In this document: one piece after another, positions 1-13,100 of the stretch
How positions within the stretch are numbered: the first letter of the stretch is position 1
Layout of the letters: every line of letters starts with the position of its first letter
Assembly (NCBI GenBank): GCA_047495785.1
Contig: JBLDXI010000001.1
Location: 186,001 to 250,000, forward strand
DNA from: Lepidodermella squamata
Lineage: Eukaryota; Gastrotricha
DNA length: 64,000 bases
Direction: 5' to 3'
The notes under the pieces: generated by a model
Database searches by the model: none
What the model saw: only the letters and a program-made list of their open reading frames with translations
What the model was told of the DNA's origin: nothing
Program-made: the position numbers and the translations under genes

Positions 1-3000
1 AAAGGCGCGGCCTGTTCAAAAATAATGGACGATTTGGTCCGGCGTGGGCAGAAAGACACAGAGGGAGAGGCAGAGAGAGAAGACGTACAAATGTGTTTTC
101 AACAAAAAGACGCGCGTTTATTGAAAAAGCAGCACGAGCCGGCGATGCGCGCGGCAGCTCGATCAATTTTGTAAAACAAGCGGCCAAGTGCGCCGAGACA
201 GCAGGTGACAAAGAAGCCTGGCGGTGAGACGCGTCGACGTCTAAAAAGAACACACCCCGCGATGTATTGTTGTCCGGCGGTTCGGTGTTGCGCCTTCATT
301 GACAGCCGCTGTGGTTTTGTAATTGCTTTACTACTATACTGCTATCGAGATAGCCACAAGTGACACGCGTACGCACTAGCGATTTTACAGCAGCTATCAT
401 AGTCATCGCCATAAATGCATCATTTATTGCGCGGTTGTGATGCGTCTCGTTGATCTTTGCAAAATCATGGGTGTCAGCCAGATTTGTGGCAACAAGCTCG
501 AGTTGGCCGGCGCGCGCCAACAATATTCGGGCCATCGACGACGAAGACGACGCGCTAATCACTCGGCTGTTTGTTTAAATAAATATTAAGATGACGCGGG
601 CTCGGTGTGTTGACGCGCAAGTGCGAGGTGACGGGGGTGAGTTCGGGAGAAGCGCGCGGGTATGGTGTTTAAATAATGCAGCCGTACAACGTTGATAGCA
701 GCCCCCGATTGATCGGGTTGCACACGGCGATGATAGCCCGGCTGACCGGCACCTCGCCTCTCACACCACTGTGACAGGCTAATTTTTACAGTCCTAACCG
801 GCTTTGTTGTTCCACAGCAGCGTCGCAGAAGACGCTTAGCTGCCAATTATCTACATTGGCACACCTGTGCGGCGAATACGTCACTTCCTACATCTAGCCT
901 AGCTGGTCCGGAAAAGCGCGCGTAAATGGAACGACTGAAGCGCCTTCAATAATAGATTAGCAAAATACAAGCGAAATTCACTGTGCTTTCGTGAATTTTG
1001 TCTGAAAAACTAGAATCATGCATGATTGAGTTGAGCTGAGTCTTAGTTGTTAAAACTCATGATTTTCCTAAATCATATCGCTCTTTCGAGCTGATAAAAC
1101 TAGCTCACACTAGGGCGTACTTGTATAGGCAACATCTTCAAAGCTAGTGCCAACTTAAATCACGCAATCCGACCTGAACATAGCGTCGCACCGCTTCGCC
1201 CCTAATTGGGAAAACGCCTTCGAGATGAGGCGAATTTCAGCATTTCTCCGAGTCATTACGTGCGAATATGCCCAAGGACTAGTAGTAAATTTTTAGCAAC
1301 ATTGCTATCATGGGTATGGATCGCCTTGGGTCATCACCAAGACTCGAGGCTCTGGGAATAACTCTGGGAATAAATCTTCAAGACTTTCTTGGGAGCAATG
1401 AGGGCTAATCCCGGTGAACATTGACAGACGTTTCTCTCAGCGGTAACATAAGCCGTTAAAAAACCAAACAGTAATTCCGGCACTTGTGAAGCTCTTTAAT
1501 TAATTCATGCTTAATTGAAAACGTGAAAAGACAGGAATGAAAATAATGCTGCGGCTTATCACTTTTAGCAAGGCCGGTCAACGACCAATTATTTTCGGCC
1601 CGAAAAAACAAAAGAGCTACTACGCTGTATAACTAATTATTACGATCGTCTGTTTGATGATGGCAAAAGTGATGATAGCGGAACATTATTTCTTAAGGTA
1701 ATATAACGCGGCGTATAATTTTGTCGCGCGTAATTTGGCGACACGCTCGCTGGGTCTTTAGCGTTCTGTTATTGTTTTTGCAAATGTTGAAAATATTAAT
1801 CGCAATAAGCGCCACATTAAAAATGTTGTAACGGCCAAGACGGCGAAACATTTTTATTTGACTAAATATGCAACATTTTGTTAGCGATGATGATGATGAT
1901 GATGATCTGCTGTTGGCAACCGCCTGGCGCCATCTAAACGTTGGCGGCGCTTTATTGCGTTAACCTGAGTATAAAATTCAGAAGTCGCATTTTGCGGTCT
2001 TGCTACAAACGAGGAGAACAAAGCAAAGTCAGGTTCTAATACCTAGAACACGAAAAACAATGCGCCGACGAATTACGCGTCGGAAAGCGCGAACAGGAAA
2101 AAGTTCAATTTTTCATCCTGTGTTGCAAATGAATTATGCATAAAAATTAATTGCTACAATGATCCCGCTATGAATCGTAAGGGCTCATAGCAATAATTAC
2201 TATCGCCAAAAGTCATCTATAATAATAAGACGATAAAGTTATGTTTACCGCTTTTTATATAATTAAAGACGGTTTCAATCTATAACGCACCGTTGCGAGT
2301 TATTAAGATAAAAAATGCGAGGGACGTTAGAAGTAAATATTAATAGTAAATAATAATAACAATAATAATAATATCTCTTAGCGGCAATATTTTCGCAAAA
2401 ACATGCCGTAAACAGGTGAGTAATGGTTATGTATTCCGCTCACTCGGGTCCTGATGGTGTCCATCGTCACTTTCGGTAGTCGGCAGGTATAGCTTATTTT
2501 TAAATTTAGCGCAGGCGCCAGTCTTGCCGGGTCCGTTGTGTTAAAGTCGGTTCTGAACGAAAACAGTCAAAAGTGCCTGGGTAAACAGTAAATAATGAAT
2601 ATATTTCGTCGATGCGGTTAGTCTCGCTCGGGCACACGCTGGTCGTGCGACGGTCGACAAGAGGCTCACTGCCGAAGTGCATTAAATTTTTATTCACAGT
2701 AGTAGTGGTGGATCATGACAATTGGTCGGCCCTCGACGCCGCGTTTTATTAACGATACACAGTGGGGCCGTTTTCTTTCTAATCAAAACACTCAAGTACG
2801 GCGACGGCCTTTTTGTTAGTCAGTCAGTCGTTTGCGCGCACCCTGCGTCAGCCGGCGCAGTCACCCTGCGCATAGCCGCTGCGGTAATGGCACGTCAAAT
2901 GCAACAGAGTGTCGAGCAGTGAAGTCTTGCTTGGTGGTTGCCAATGCACACATATAGTAAACAGCACGTGGGCGATTTGCGGCGAAAAAGCCAAGGTGCG

Positions 3001-4195
3001 ACACTGCAGGTATGACTTTCGTCGACTATTCTTGGCCCCGTTTTTCGCCGTCATGTTGACAACCTGATAATAAAACAACAAAAACAGCGCGAAACATCAC
3101 GCTGGGAAAACGCGAGCATCGAAAGAACAAAAGAAGACAGTTTTCGGCAATATCTCTTTTTTATTATTTGTTGTATAAACAGGTGTTGCGCAGCCAGTCG
3201 CTGCTGCTGTGCTTCATTCACCACCTCATTAACAGCATCATCATCGTCATCATCGCAACTATTATTACTATTACTGTTATTTCATCTCAACAAATCGTAA
3301 CCATAATTATGCGGTCGACTATCAAAACTCCCGATGAGACATCAACATCAACGTCATTATTCGCATTTTTTTCGCTGTAGAAAAAACAACGAAACTCAAG
3401 TATATGTGTGACATGGTTTGGCGAATAAAATTTTTCGATCAATCATTCATGTTTTAATTATAGCTAGTTTGAATATTACAAAAAGAAGAAACAAGTCGGG
3501 TACAATAAACAAGAAGATATCGTTGCACCATATAATTTCTTGTACAATTGTATCGCTGATGATAAAAGCAGGTAAATATTACAACGTAAGATAATAATAT
3601 GTTTTGCATAGAGCTTATATAGTGTAGCGAAAGGTGAGATGCATGAAAAAAACCACGAAACATAAAAGGAGCTGTTTTGCGCAGATCGACGCGATCGAGG
3701 TCAAATCACCACAAAAGATGAGTGCATAGTGCGCCGATTTTTTTTCGTGTCATATAAGCATAATTGTCAGCAGGTATAGCACTAATATATTCGATTCGAT
3801 TCGAATAAAATAGAAGGTACAATAACATTATCGATCTCGACTTGTAAATTTCATCTCGACCAGCAGTCTTGATTAGCCTTTCGCGTTCGATTTTTGATTC
3901 ATCATCACTTGGACAGGTGAAAAATAAATAGATGACTATAATGCATAATTATACATTAGGGTTCGTTCAGATTGTTGTAGTCGGCTTTGAAATGCAGTAA
4001 AAAGGAAGCACCGCTAAGATTATTTACATCAATGACTAAATAATGATTAGCTATGTGAATAGTATTGCTCTTTTGTATTCATCATCTTCGATTCGTAAAA
4101 CAGTAATAAGTAAGAAACATCGGAGACATGTTATATTAGCACCGCTCCTGTTGACTGATTAGAAAACTCTATACGCTGCTATAGGAAGATTCGAT
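1..4195. other. Gene-free left flank
   Basis: No coding exon can be supported here. The open frames on both strands are short, of biased composition and without recognisable domains. The stretch is AT-rich with scattered simple sequence, such as a GAT trinucleotide run near 1885-1906 and repeated GATTC words near 3790. It lies downstream of the minus-strand zinc-finger gene, so its right end should hold that gene's 3' UTR. Confidence 0.5.
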
Positions 4196-7185
4196 TCATT
4201 CCTGGTCGACAGGCTCGACAATTACCATCGGCGCCTCGTCGTCCATCTCGGCAGGTTCCACGTCCATAACGGCGCCGGGCGAAGATGCGTGAGACGGCGC
4301 CATTTCGGCCGTACCACTCGCCGTTTCGATCATTTGCTCGGCCGAAGGCGGCGCCATCATCTCGCCCTCCTCGTCGCCACTATACATCATCATGGTTTGA
4401 AGCGCCGATTCTTGCTGGCTGTTCGCTGTTGCCATCATCAAATTCATCGTGGCATCGCCGTTTTCCGACGCCTCGCTCGGCTGCAGTTGCTGTTGTAGCA
4501 AACTGCGGTTCATCAACATTTCCAACCCAGACGAAGGTACAGCCAGCAATTCGCCACTTCGCGAGTAGGCAGGCCGTAGCGCGACGTAGCTGCCAGGTTT
4601 TCGCTCTTGCAATTTCAAGGTAAGAGTGATAGTAGTAGGCAGGGGCTTCTGCGCATCGCTATCGACGCCCGACTCGCCAGACGATGAATCACCTGTTGGC
4701 GTGGCTGGTTGGCGGCGTTTTTTAAGGTAGACACACAGTTGCTGCGGCCAGTCAAGTTCGGCTAAACCAGAATCGCTATCGGCGGCGACAATGGCGAATG
4801 TCGCGATTTCGTCTTCCGGGCTCGACGGCGACACGCCCTCGGCCTGCATAGCGTTGATGAGACGCTGCTGCGCCAGTTGCCGGCGCCGGCTGTGTCGCCG
4901 CAATTTGGCGACCTTGCCGCCCAACACCGGCAACTGTTGCGTTGGGTCTTGCTGGTCGGCACCGACAAGCACCGGAATGCCGTGGCAGAAGGCCATGTGG
5001 CGGCGGTAGACGACGGGCGAGAAGAAGCGCTTGCCGCACTCGGAGCAGCGGCTGCGGGCTGTTTCGATCTTTGGCGCGTCCAAAAGCCCAGGCACGCCGT
5101 CCTTTTCGTTGCCGAATAACGGCAGGGTCGAAAGCCAGTCGTTGCCAGGCAAAGACGGCGTACCATCAACGCCGTTACCGTTGTTACTCGGCTTCTTCTT
5201 CGAACTAGGCGCATCATTCGGCCTGGACTCATCCTTGATACCGTGACGATTCTGCTTATGAGTTCGGAGGAAATATCTGAAATCAACAACAAAAATTAGT
5301 AAAAAAATCAAATCGTAATCTTAGAATATTCTTACTTATTGCACAATTCCTTGCCACAGATATCACAAGTAACGCGGCTGATGCTTGAGGTTTCCTTCCA
5401 GCGCCAACTGGCACCCGGGCGCCAGCCTGGGGGCGGCACACCTGGCGGCATGCCAGGCATTGGTGGAAGGTAGTTGGGGAAAGCTGCGCTCGCACTCGAT
5501 GGCATTCCGGTCGACGACGGGCTGCCGAAAGACTGGCGAGAGGTCGGCTGGGCAGTGGCCGCTGCGCCTCGGCGGACCGAAAGATCCATTCCTCCTGAAG
5601 ATGGTGTAGCCGGGGCCACTTTGTTACTAACAGCTGGAGATTGCGGGCGCAACAACGCTGACCCAGCGAAGAGGTTAGCGTCGTCAGATTTCGGTTCCAC
5701 CGGCTCGGCTTTCTTACCGCGGAACAACCCGGGCAGAGAATTGAGGAAATCAAGCGAGACTGGCATAGCGGCTGACGAGTTACCCGGCTCGTCGACGTTG
5801 AGGCCCGGAGTTGCGGACAGGTTGTGACTCGCACCACCGAAATTCGACGACGACATTGAAGGAGAGGGCGAGGCGGCCGGGTTTGGCATGGATGTTTTCT
5901 TGCTAGCTCCCGGCGGCGTCGGCTCGTTCGCCGGAGTTACGATGCCGTGAATTTTGAGCTTGTGCGACTTGAGAAAGTATTTGTTGCACACCTGCTTGTG
6001 GCAGATATCACATTCGACACGATCAGCCATACGCGCCGCCACCGTGCTTCGCATCAGCGAATCGGCCGGCTTAGAACCGTCCGCCAACAACCCGTCTTCG
6101 AAGCCTAGCATCGGTAGGTGGTTCGTTGGCCCGTTGTCACCTCCGTCCCACTCGTTTGCTTCATTACGAGCACCGTCCGGCTGAGGCGAAGAGCGATCCG
6201 ACGACGATGGCGGCGTAGGGTTCGAACGACCCGACGCAACTCCGGCTGGGGATGGCGCAGCTGGGGTCGACGCCGCAGCAGCAGCAGCAGCGGCGGCATT
6301 TCCATTAGTATACGCTTGAATGAGTTTCGCGATGGAATCCGCTGGTAACACGCCAGCCCAGGGGTTCGGCAAAAACATCGCCAACGCTGGGTTGAACGCC
6401 GGGTTCGAGTTGGTCAACGTTGTCGCCGTTGAGGAGGACGAACCTGTCGAACCAGGCATGAATAACGCTTGCGCCAACGCCGCCGCCGCATCGCCGTTGC
6501 TTGTATTACCATTCGTATTAGCCGGCTTCGAAACCGGAGCGACAGTAGCTGAGGGTTTCGCGCGAGGCTTCGAGATACCTTTCGCCGGCTTCGGCGACGC
6601 CACTGGTTGGTCGGGTAACACGACGCCATGTGAATCTTTCATGTGCTTCTGCAGTAAGGGTCGAGCGTTGAAGGACATATGGCATAGGGTGCACATGAAC
6701 GTGTCGCTGACGACCCCGGGCTTTCGGCTGTTATTTCCGCCACTGCCTGAAATGCGGCGTTTGCGATTTGCTGCGTCGACGTTGTTGTTATCATTGTGCG
6801 GCTTCATAGCCCCAGCCGCCTTGACGCACAAGTCGAGAACTGCCACCCCTGGGGCTGGCGCATTCTGGACAGGGCGTGGCTTCGGGGTGCGATTAACCGA
6901 CGACGAGGTGGCGGCTGGTGTGGGTGCTTTGGACAAATCTAGCACGTCAACACTGCCGGCGCCGTCGTTCTCCTCCGAAGCCATGGTCGCAGAGAATCTG
7001 ATTGGTTTCGTTTGTTTCCGGCGCTTATTTGCCGCCGCGGAGCCGCTGGAGGCAGACCCCGAACCGCCGTACACACCGTCGTCGTGCAGCATCTCGTCCT
7101 CATCCTCGACAGACGACGCCGAGCCAACAACGAGCTGCATAGGGCCGGCCAGCATCTGGTCTGTTGTCGAACTTGCCATCGGCAC
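4196..7185 (-). CDS. Four-finger C2H2 zinc-finger protein, probable transcription regulator
   Basis: Two exons, 7185-5336 and 5276-4196, join across a 59-nt intron (GTAAG...TTTCAG) that splits the third finger; the joined frame codes for 976 residues. Four C2H2 fingers are visible, at about residues 163-186, 391-413, 606-628 and 693-716. Fingers 2 and 3 are near copies of one type, CDIC-x-K-x2-CNKYFL followed by two histidines and HG; fingers 1 and 4 are more ordinary. The fingers are far apart and separated by low-complexity Ala/Ser/Pro sequence, including a poly-Ala run near residue 300. VLDLSK (81-86), VLDLC (about 116) and MDLSV (about 533) resemble CtBP-binding PxDLS motifs, which suggests a repressor; that is inference. 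The tail is acidic. Met1 or Met3 could be the start. I cannot assign an orthologue. Long antisense frames here are shadows. Confidence 0.85.
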
Positions 7186-10100
7186 AGGCGATGAACTTGA
7201 GACCGTAATTTTTCAGTTGCAAAAAAACACAAATTGTCTAGAAATAAACCGGGAAAGGTTATAATAAAATTTCTAGAAAGACGGAGGGCGGGTGTATGAG
7301 TGAAAAGTCAACTCTTATCTCAGTTCAACTTGGCTTTTCAATAGTGCAAAAATTTTCGCTCGCTAAACATTGTATTATTAGCTCGCGGGTCTTGATAATG
7401 GTGGCGTGTTTAAAAAGTTGCACGAAATGTAGGTAAAAAACGCGCGCCAATCCTTTCAAATTAATCACCTTTTTTCTCAAAATTATAGCGAGATAAAACA
7501 CGGAAAGTTAGCAAATACGACTGCGATTAAGCACTCGTAACCCCTAAAGTGTTGTACATCGGACATGCATACAGAAAAAACTGCGTTTTGGCTTAATTTA
7601 AACAACACGTGTTTATAATTTTCGGCATTTTCGAAAAAAAATGGCAATAAATTTTCTGCTCAGTGTGGCGTTTTTTCTAAATTATTGCCTATAGCAGGTG
7701 TATTATTTTTAAAGCAGAGCAGATGTTTAAAAAAAATTCTTCAGCTGGATTTTGCATAATTTCACTTCTATTAGTAAAAAAAGCAAACCGAGCGGGAGAC
7801 ATTTTGCTTGACCGTTTTTCTTCGAGCGCATAAAATTACGGCCTTGCAAAACACTTCTCTCGAGCTGAGATTGCGAAGAGAAACGCATAAAAAAAAACGT
7901 TGTGTTTAGAGAAAATTTTGCGCGCTTGGCTGTAAAATCGTCCGCCATAAAACTTGCCCCGCAGTGTAAGGCGGTGTATAACATCGCTTGTAATAATAAT
8001 AATAAAAGTAAAATTATTAACTTGAAAAAGTAAACTATACTTTTTGCGATTAAAAAGGCTAAAAAATCGCATAAAATTAACGCCAACCTGTGACATGTGT
8101 TGAATTTGCTGAAATAAAATGAAGCGAGTTCATGCGCGTACAAAATATTATGTGACGCAGCGCGAAATAATTTCGAAAATATTATCGTGTTGTGCGAAAG
8201 CTAATAATAATCACCTGTTTTTGTTTGGTCGAAGATAACAAGTTGTAACGGTTTCTGAGATAAAATTCCTCGAAATTTGTGTTGAATTTTTATCAATTAT
8301 TTGAAAACAGGCGTAATTAATCGTAATCGCACGGCTATTTACAACAAATTTTCAACAAGCTCGCCTGTGTGAACACGCGCAGGCGCGCGATAAAAAGCAA
8401 AGACACTCGTTTTAATCTCGGATTTCGAAATGGTAATAAGTAAATGGTACTGTAGAGGTGAAAAAATTTGCATGCTGCCACGCGCAAATCTCGGAACAAT
8501 GCACTGCACTATTAACACGGCTAGCTGAGAAAAGCAAACAGCTATGAGCTATGGGCGAGTGTTTGAAAAAGGCGTGGGAAGTTAGGGCGCGCGCATGGAA
8601 AATTAACATTTTTTTCGGCAAAATGTAACAGACAACAATGAGGAAAATAATTAGCAGACGACGGTGATGGAAGACGTGGGCCGATTTTGACGAAGTATTA
8701 GAAACGGCAAATACGTGATATTTAATAATGCAAATCAAGGCCGACTGTAAAGTCTACCTTGAAATGTTGTTGTTGCTATAAATTTGGCCGTGTTTGTATT
8801 TGTTCAAAGCCATCTCGCAATAATAAACTATACATTAGCTGCGCACCGGTCACGGTAATAGATATCGGGCGTGGGGTGCGTAATACCACAATAAAGTAAG
8901 TTGTTGCGAATGAACGAGATTGCGCTGCGTTCGCTGGCTGTTTCTCAAGCAGTCGACTATTTACAGAATATATATAAATTTATGGTTTCAAGATTTATGC
9001 GCGTTCGGGTGTTTCACGGTATTAAAGTTGTGCGAACGGCTGGCAATGTGCGCCACGTCTCGGTATACGCAAATTATTAACAACGTAATAATATCAGCCG
9101 ATTGCCAAACCGCAATTGCAATTGCAGCGATCCGGGTTCATCTCGCGCGCCAACGCCAGCGCAGTAATTAAAGCTACGGGCGCGCGATTTGGCATGTAAC
9201 GCGCATGAACGGCGCACATGTCTACGCGATATGCGATATTATTACACATTATTTTATATCGCAGACGCGCGGCCAAATAGTTAAATTTGATAAGCACGCG
9301 GCGGGTGGGGCGGGATATTTCCGAAGTCAAGTCTCCGCTGAAACGCAGTAAGACGCCCGATGATGATTGCGGCTCAAGAAGTGCGAGAGCCAGTCAAATA
9401 TAAACAGCACATGCGCGTAGTTTCCACAGCCTTGCGTAACGTGTTTAAACTGAACCATCAAACGCCAACAAACGCTAGGCATATCGCGCACGCCCACCAC
9501 CCGGCTTCGATTTGAAACCGGGCCCTAAAATCCGGCCCTTAAAACCCGACTCGTCAAACATTACATGTTAGCTTTTCCGAGACAGCTCAGCAACTTCTGG
9601 CAAAATCAACTCTCGGTTAGGTAATTCTACACCACGCCAATAGCTCAGAACAAACTCGCAAAGAACTTATAGCCAACCGCGCGAACTCGCAATAAGTATA
9701 CTATTGCATACCGAAAATGCGATGATTAGACGATGATGAAAGGAAAAAATTGGAATCTGCGCTTGCCGTCAGCAGGTATTTTCACTGTACAGATGCGATA
9801 CATCTTATGCAAAGTTTTTCCTATTCATCATCTCGCTGTGCGGCAGAACAAGCGCGTGAAGTGCAATTATACTCCCTGACAGCTCATAAAAACGAACGAA
9901 ATTGATTGCGCATAGATCCGCGGCATTGAACACGCGTTTATATCGCATTTAACAAATAGGAAGAAGAAGCTACTACTGCGCCAAGCATTTGGCCGCCAGC
10001 GTTAACAGCAGAATGGGATTTTTCGTAAAATGCCCGGCAACGCACGGCGCTGCTGTCACGAAGCGGAGCAAAACGCTGGTGTTTGTTCAAATGCAAAGCC

Positions 10101-13100
10101 AAACCAGGGTTGAGATTGCTTCCCGATGGTACAAAAGGTAAGCGCGGGCAAACTTAGGGGTGGGTGCGAGATGAGCCTGTAATAAAGTCAACTGCGACGC
10201 GCTAAAACATTATTACGAGCGAAAAGTATGCGGATGAAGACGAAGAAGAAGGAGAAGTAAAGATAACAACGGGCAATGTCAAACATCAACAAAGCGCAGT
10301 CGAAGAGTCAACATGCGCGCGGAGATATGCAAGTCGCGGGCTTTAATATTGCCGTCATTATTGTACGATGGATGGCACCGAGTTCGCGCGAGCTGTGAAT
10401 GGCGGGCGGGCCGGGGTGGGTTTATACGGCGCGCGAAGAGTGCGCACGAATATTTATTCATTTATCGCGAAGAAACTGCAAGATCACGGTGGTAATAATA
10501 ATGATAATAATAAAATCAACAAAGCCGGGCTATGCAATGCGATGCAAGACTGCACGAGATGACAACGGAAGACGAGAGTTGGCCCGCCACGATTTGTCAA
10601 TAAACGCGAAAAGTCAAAGAACACACACACCACGCTCGCGCTCGCTCACGGGCGCGCTTTGAATGCAAAATGTTGTGCGCGCGCACACATAGCCGCCGCC
10701 GCCTTAAAACCCGACACCCGAACGGCACCAAGCCGCCATATACCGCATGGCAATGGCCATAATATTACCATCTTCGTAACACAGCGATGGCAAACACGTC
10801 GTCGTTGTCGCCGTGTTCACTTCTTGACGATCAAACTCATCCGGCAACTTCCGGCGCGCTCGCTCGATGAAGAACAAACAAACAAAGCAGAGCGAGAATG
10901 CAGACATTGTGAAAATGAGTTAATAATAACAATAACAGCGCCAAGACGATGATGAAAGCCGATGAACCCGCCCGCCAGTGACTTGAACAGACAACAAACC
11001 CTCGTAAAAGTCGGCGTAATAGTTGAGCAAAGAAATGTGACTTTTTGACGCTTTGCAACGCGCTGCCTATTAGCATTTCAGATTGTGTTATACGTGTTCG
11101 CCGGCTGTTTGCCCGCGCCAATCGCTGCTCGACGCCCGCATACCTCTCTATCTCGCGAGTATAAAATTTCAGCTCGCCTCCTCTCCATTACCACCGCACT
11201 CCGATGCCGACGAGTGAAACAAGTGCGAAATATATTACGGCAACAAGGTGCGGCTGAGTAAGAGCGAGCAGAGGCCAAGTCGTAAACGTCACATTAAAAA
11301 CTGCTCGCCCGAATTTAATACGCATCGGGCGCTGACAGGCAGCAGCTGAAACTTGATATGCTGCCTTTTTAATAAATAAATTATTTGAAAATAACGGGTT
11401 GTGTTTTAATGGCGCATTTCGCGCTATTTAATATTATATTATGATTTACACCACGAAAACTAAAAAAAAACTGAAAAACCCGAGCTCGGCCACAGCATGA
11501 AGAAGTGTATTATAGCCGAGAACATTTCGCATAAATTATTGCCAATTTGGGGCGTGTTTCAAGTATAGCTCATTAAAAAGACCCCCACCAGCCGCTAGCT
11601 AGCCCACCGCGTTCGCCTTTTCTTAAAATTATTAGTGAAATATTTTAGCGCGATCAGCAGCCTAAATGCGCGCGGCGAGTTTTTACTATTATATTACATC
11701 TCTAAACTAGACTTCGGACTTGTTTTTAATTAAAATACTATCCATACTGCAAAATATATATATTTCGTATAAGGCGCGCGCTGTGCATAATTTTACAAAC
11801 GTATAAAATTGCCTGTCGAGTTCATTTTATGGTATTAATTATAAGTTCATAAAACTCAAAATCACAAGCGGCTTTGTTTCAGAGAGTCAAACTTGAAAAT
11901 TTAATTCAACTTTAATTAAATTTTCCCATCCACTAGCGAGCACTTGGGCACGGGCGGCGCGCGAGTGTGCCGTGATTGCGCGCTGTGCATATCCTTGATT
12001 TCCAGAGGTGTATGAAAAAATTCGAATCACGAACGCAAAATGTAAAATGTTCGGCGATTATAAATAATCATCCAATATACTTCGTGCATATTCTATAACT
12101 TGAAATGCGCGCTATTACTGCTATTATTATTATTATTCCTATTTTCATTCATTCGGTGTTTTGCTTTTTAACTCGGCTGCGTCGACGGTGGTAAATTTCT
12201 TTTCGTTTTATAAAAGCGATGTTCCGCATTTTTGAAACCGGACTTTTCGGATCCATGAAAGAAAGCTTAAATATCGCATAGCTTTATTATTGTTTATTCA
12301 AATTATTATTATTATTATCATCGCTTCCATCAAGGTTGTATTACTGCGCTTGCTGCTCCTACTATGTATGTGTATGCGCTTATATCTCCATCTACCTTTA
12401 AACGCCCCGGCCGCGCCCCTCCCTTTAAATGCGCGTGCTATTCGCAAAAATCTGCGCGCCGTTTTAAAAATGATAATAATAACAGGCCACAGCATCAGAG
12501 GCGCGGATTCAAGCGTTCTGCATCCATGCATCGTCTTCATTTTTCTTAGTTTTCGAGAATTTATACGTGAGCTACGTGAGTAATCGCACGGCTTGCGCGC
12601 TCGCGGCTATAGAGACCGTACAAAAAGTCATCGTCCATTTAATCTGCTTACATTTAACGTTGGAAGATTTTTATAAATATTCATGGATTTCGCGAATAAA
12701 AACAATACTATGCCGTACACAGCCGGCGTGTGTGCAATCGATCAAGGATAAAAGCCTTAAAATACACATTTGAAGGGACTTTTAAGATATTACAACGCGG
12801 CTATACCTGGGCGGTTGAAAAATATGAAACAACTGAAATGGGTCTAATTGATTTATACTACCAAAGCCTCTGCACCGAATGAAAAGTTGAAAATTAACCT
12901 ATACAGCATCACATATAGAGGTATACCTACTGGCATTCCTACAAGGTAAATGAGGCAACAAAAGCGATTTTGCTTTTAGTCGGCATTCGGTTATTACCTA
13001 GGATGCAATTTCAGTTCATTTCGAGCACAATATGCACGTTGTTGCATGTCGATAAATAAAATAATATTAATGTGGCCCGCAATATCTGACAGCAGGCAGG

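Noticed and set aside
6320-7264. 314-codon plus-strand frame opposite the zinc-finger exon
   Set aside because: It is antisense to a supported exon with C2H2 domains, and it reads as Ala/Gly/Phe-rich sequence with no domain.
10279-11278. Many 60-97 codon frames in the CpG-rich part of the large gene-free block
   Set aside because: They overlap on both strands, are Arg/Ala/Cys-rich and have no paired splice sites or domains.
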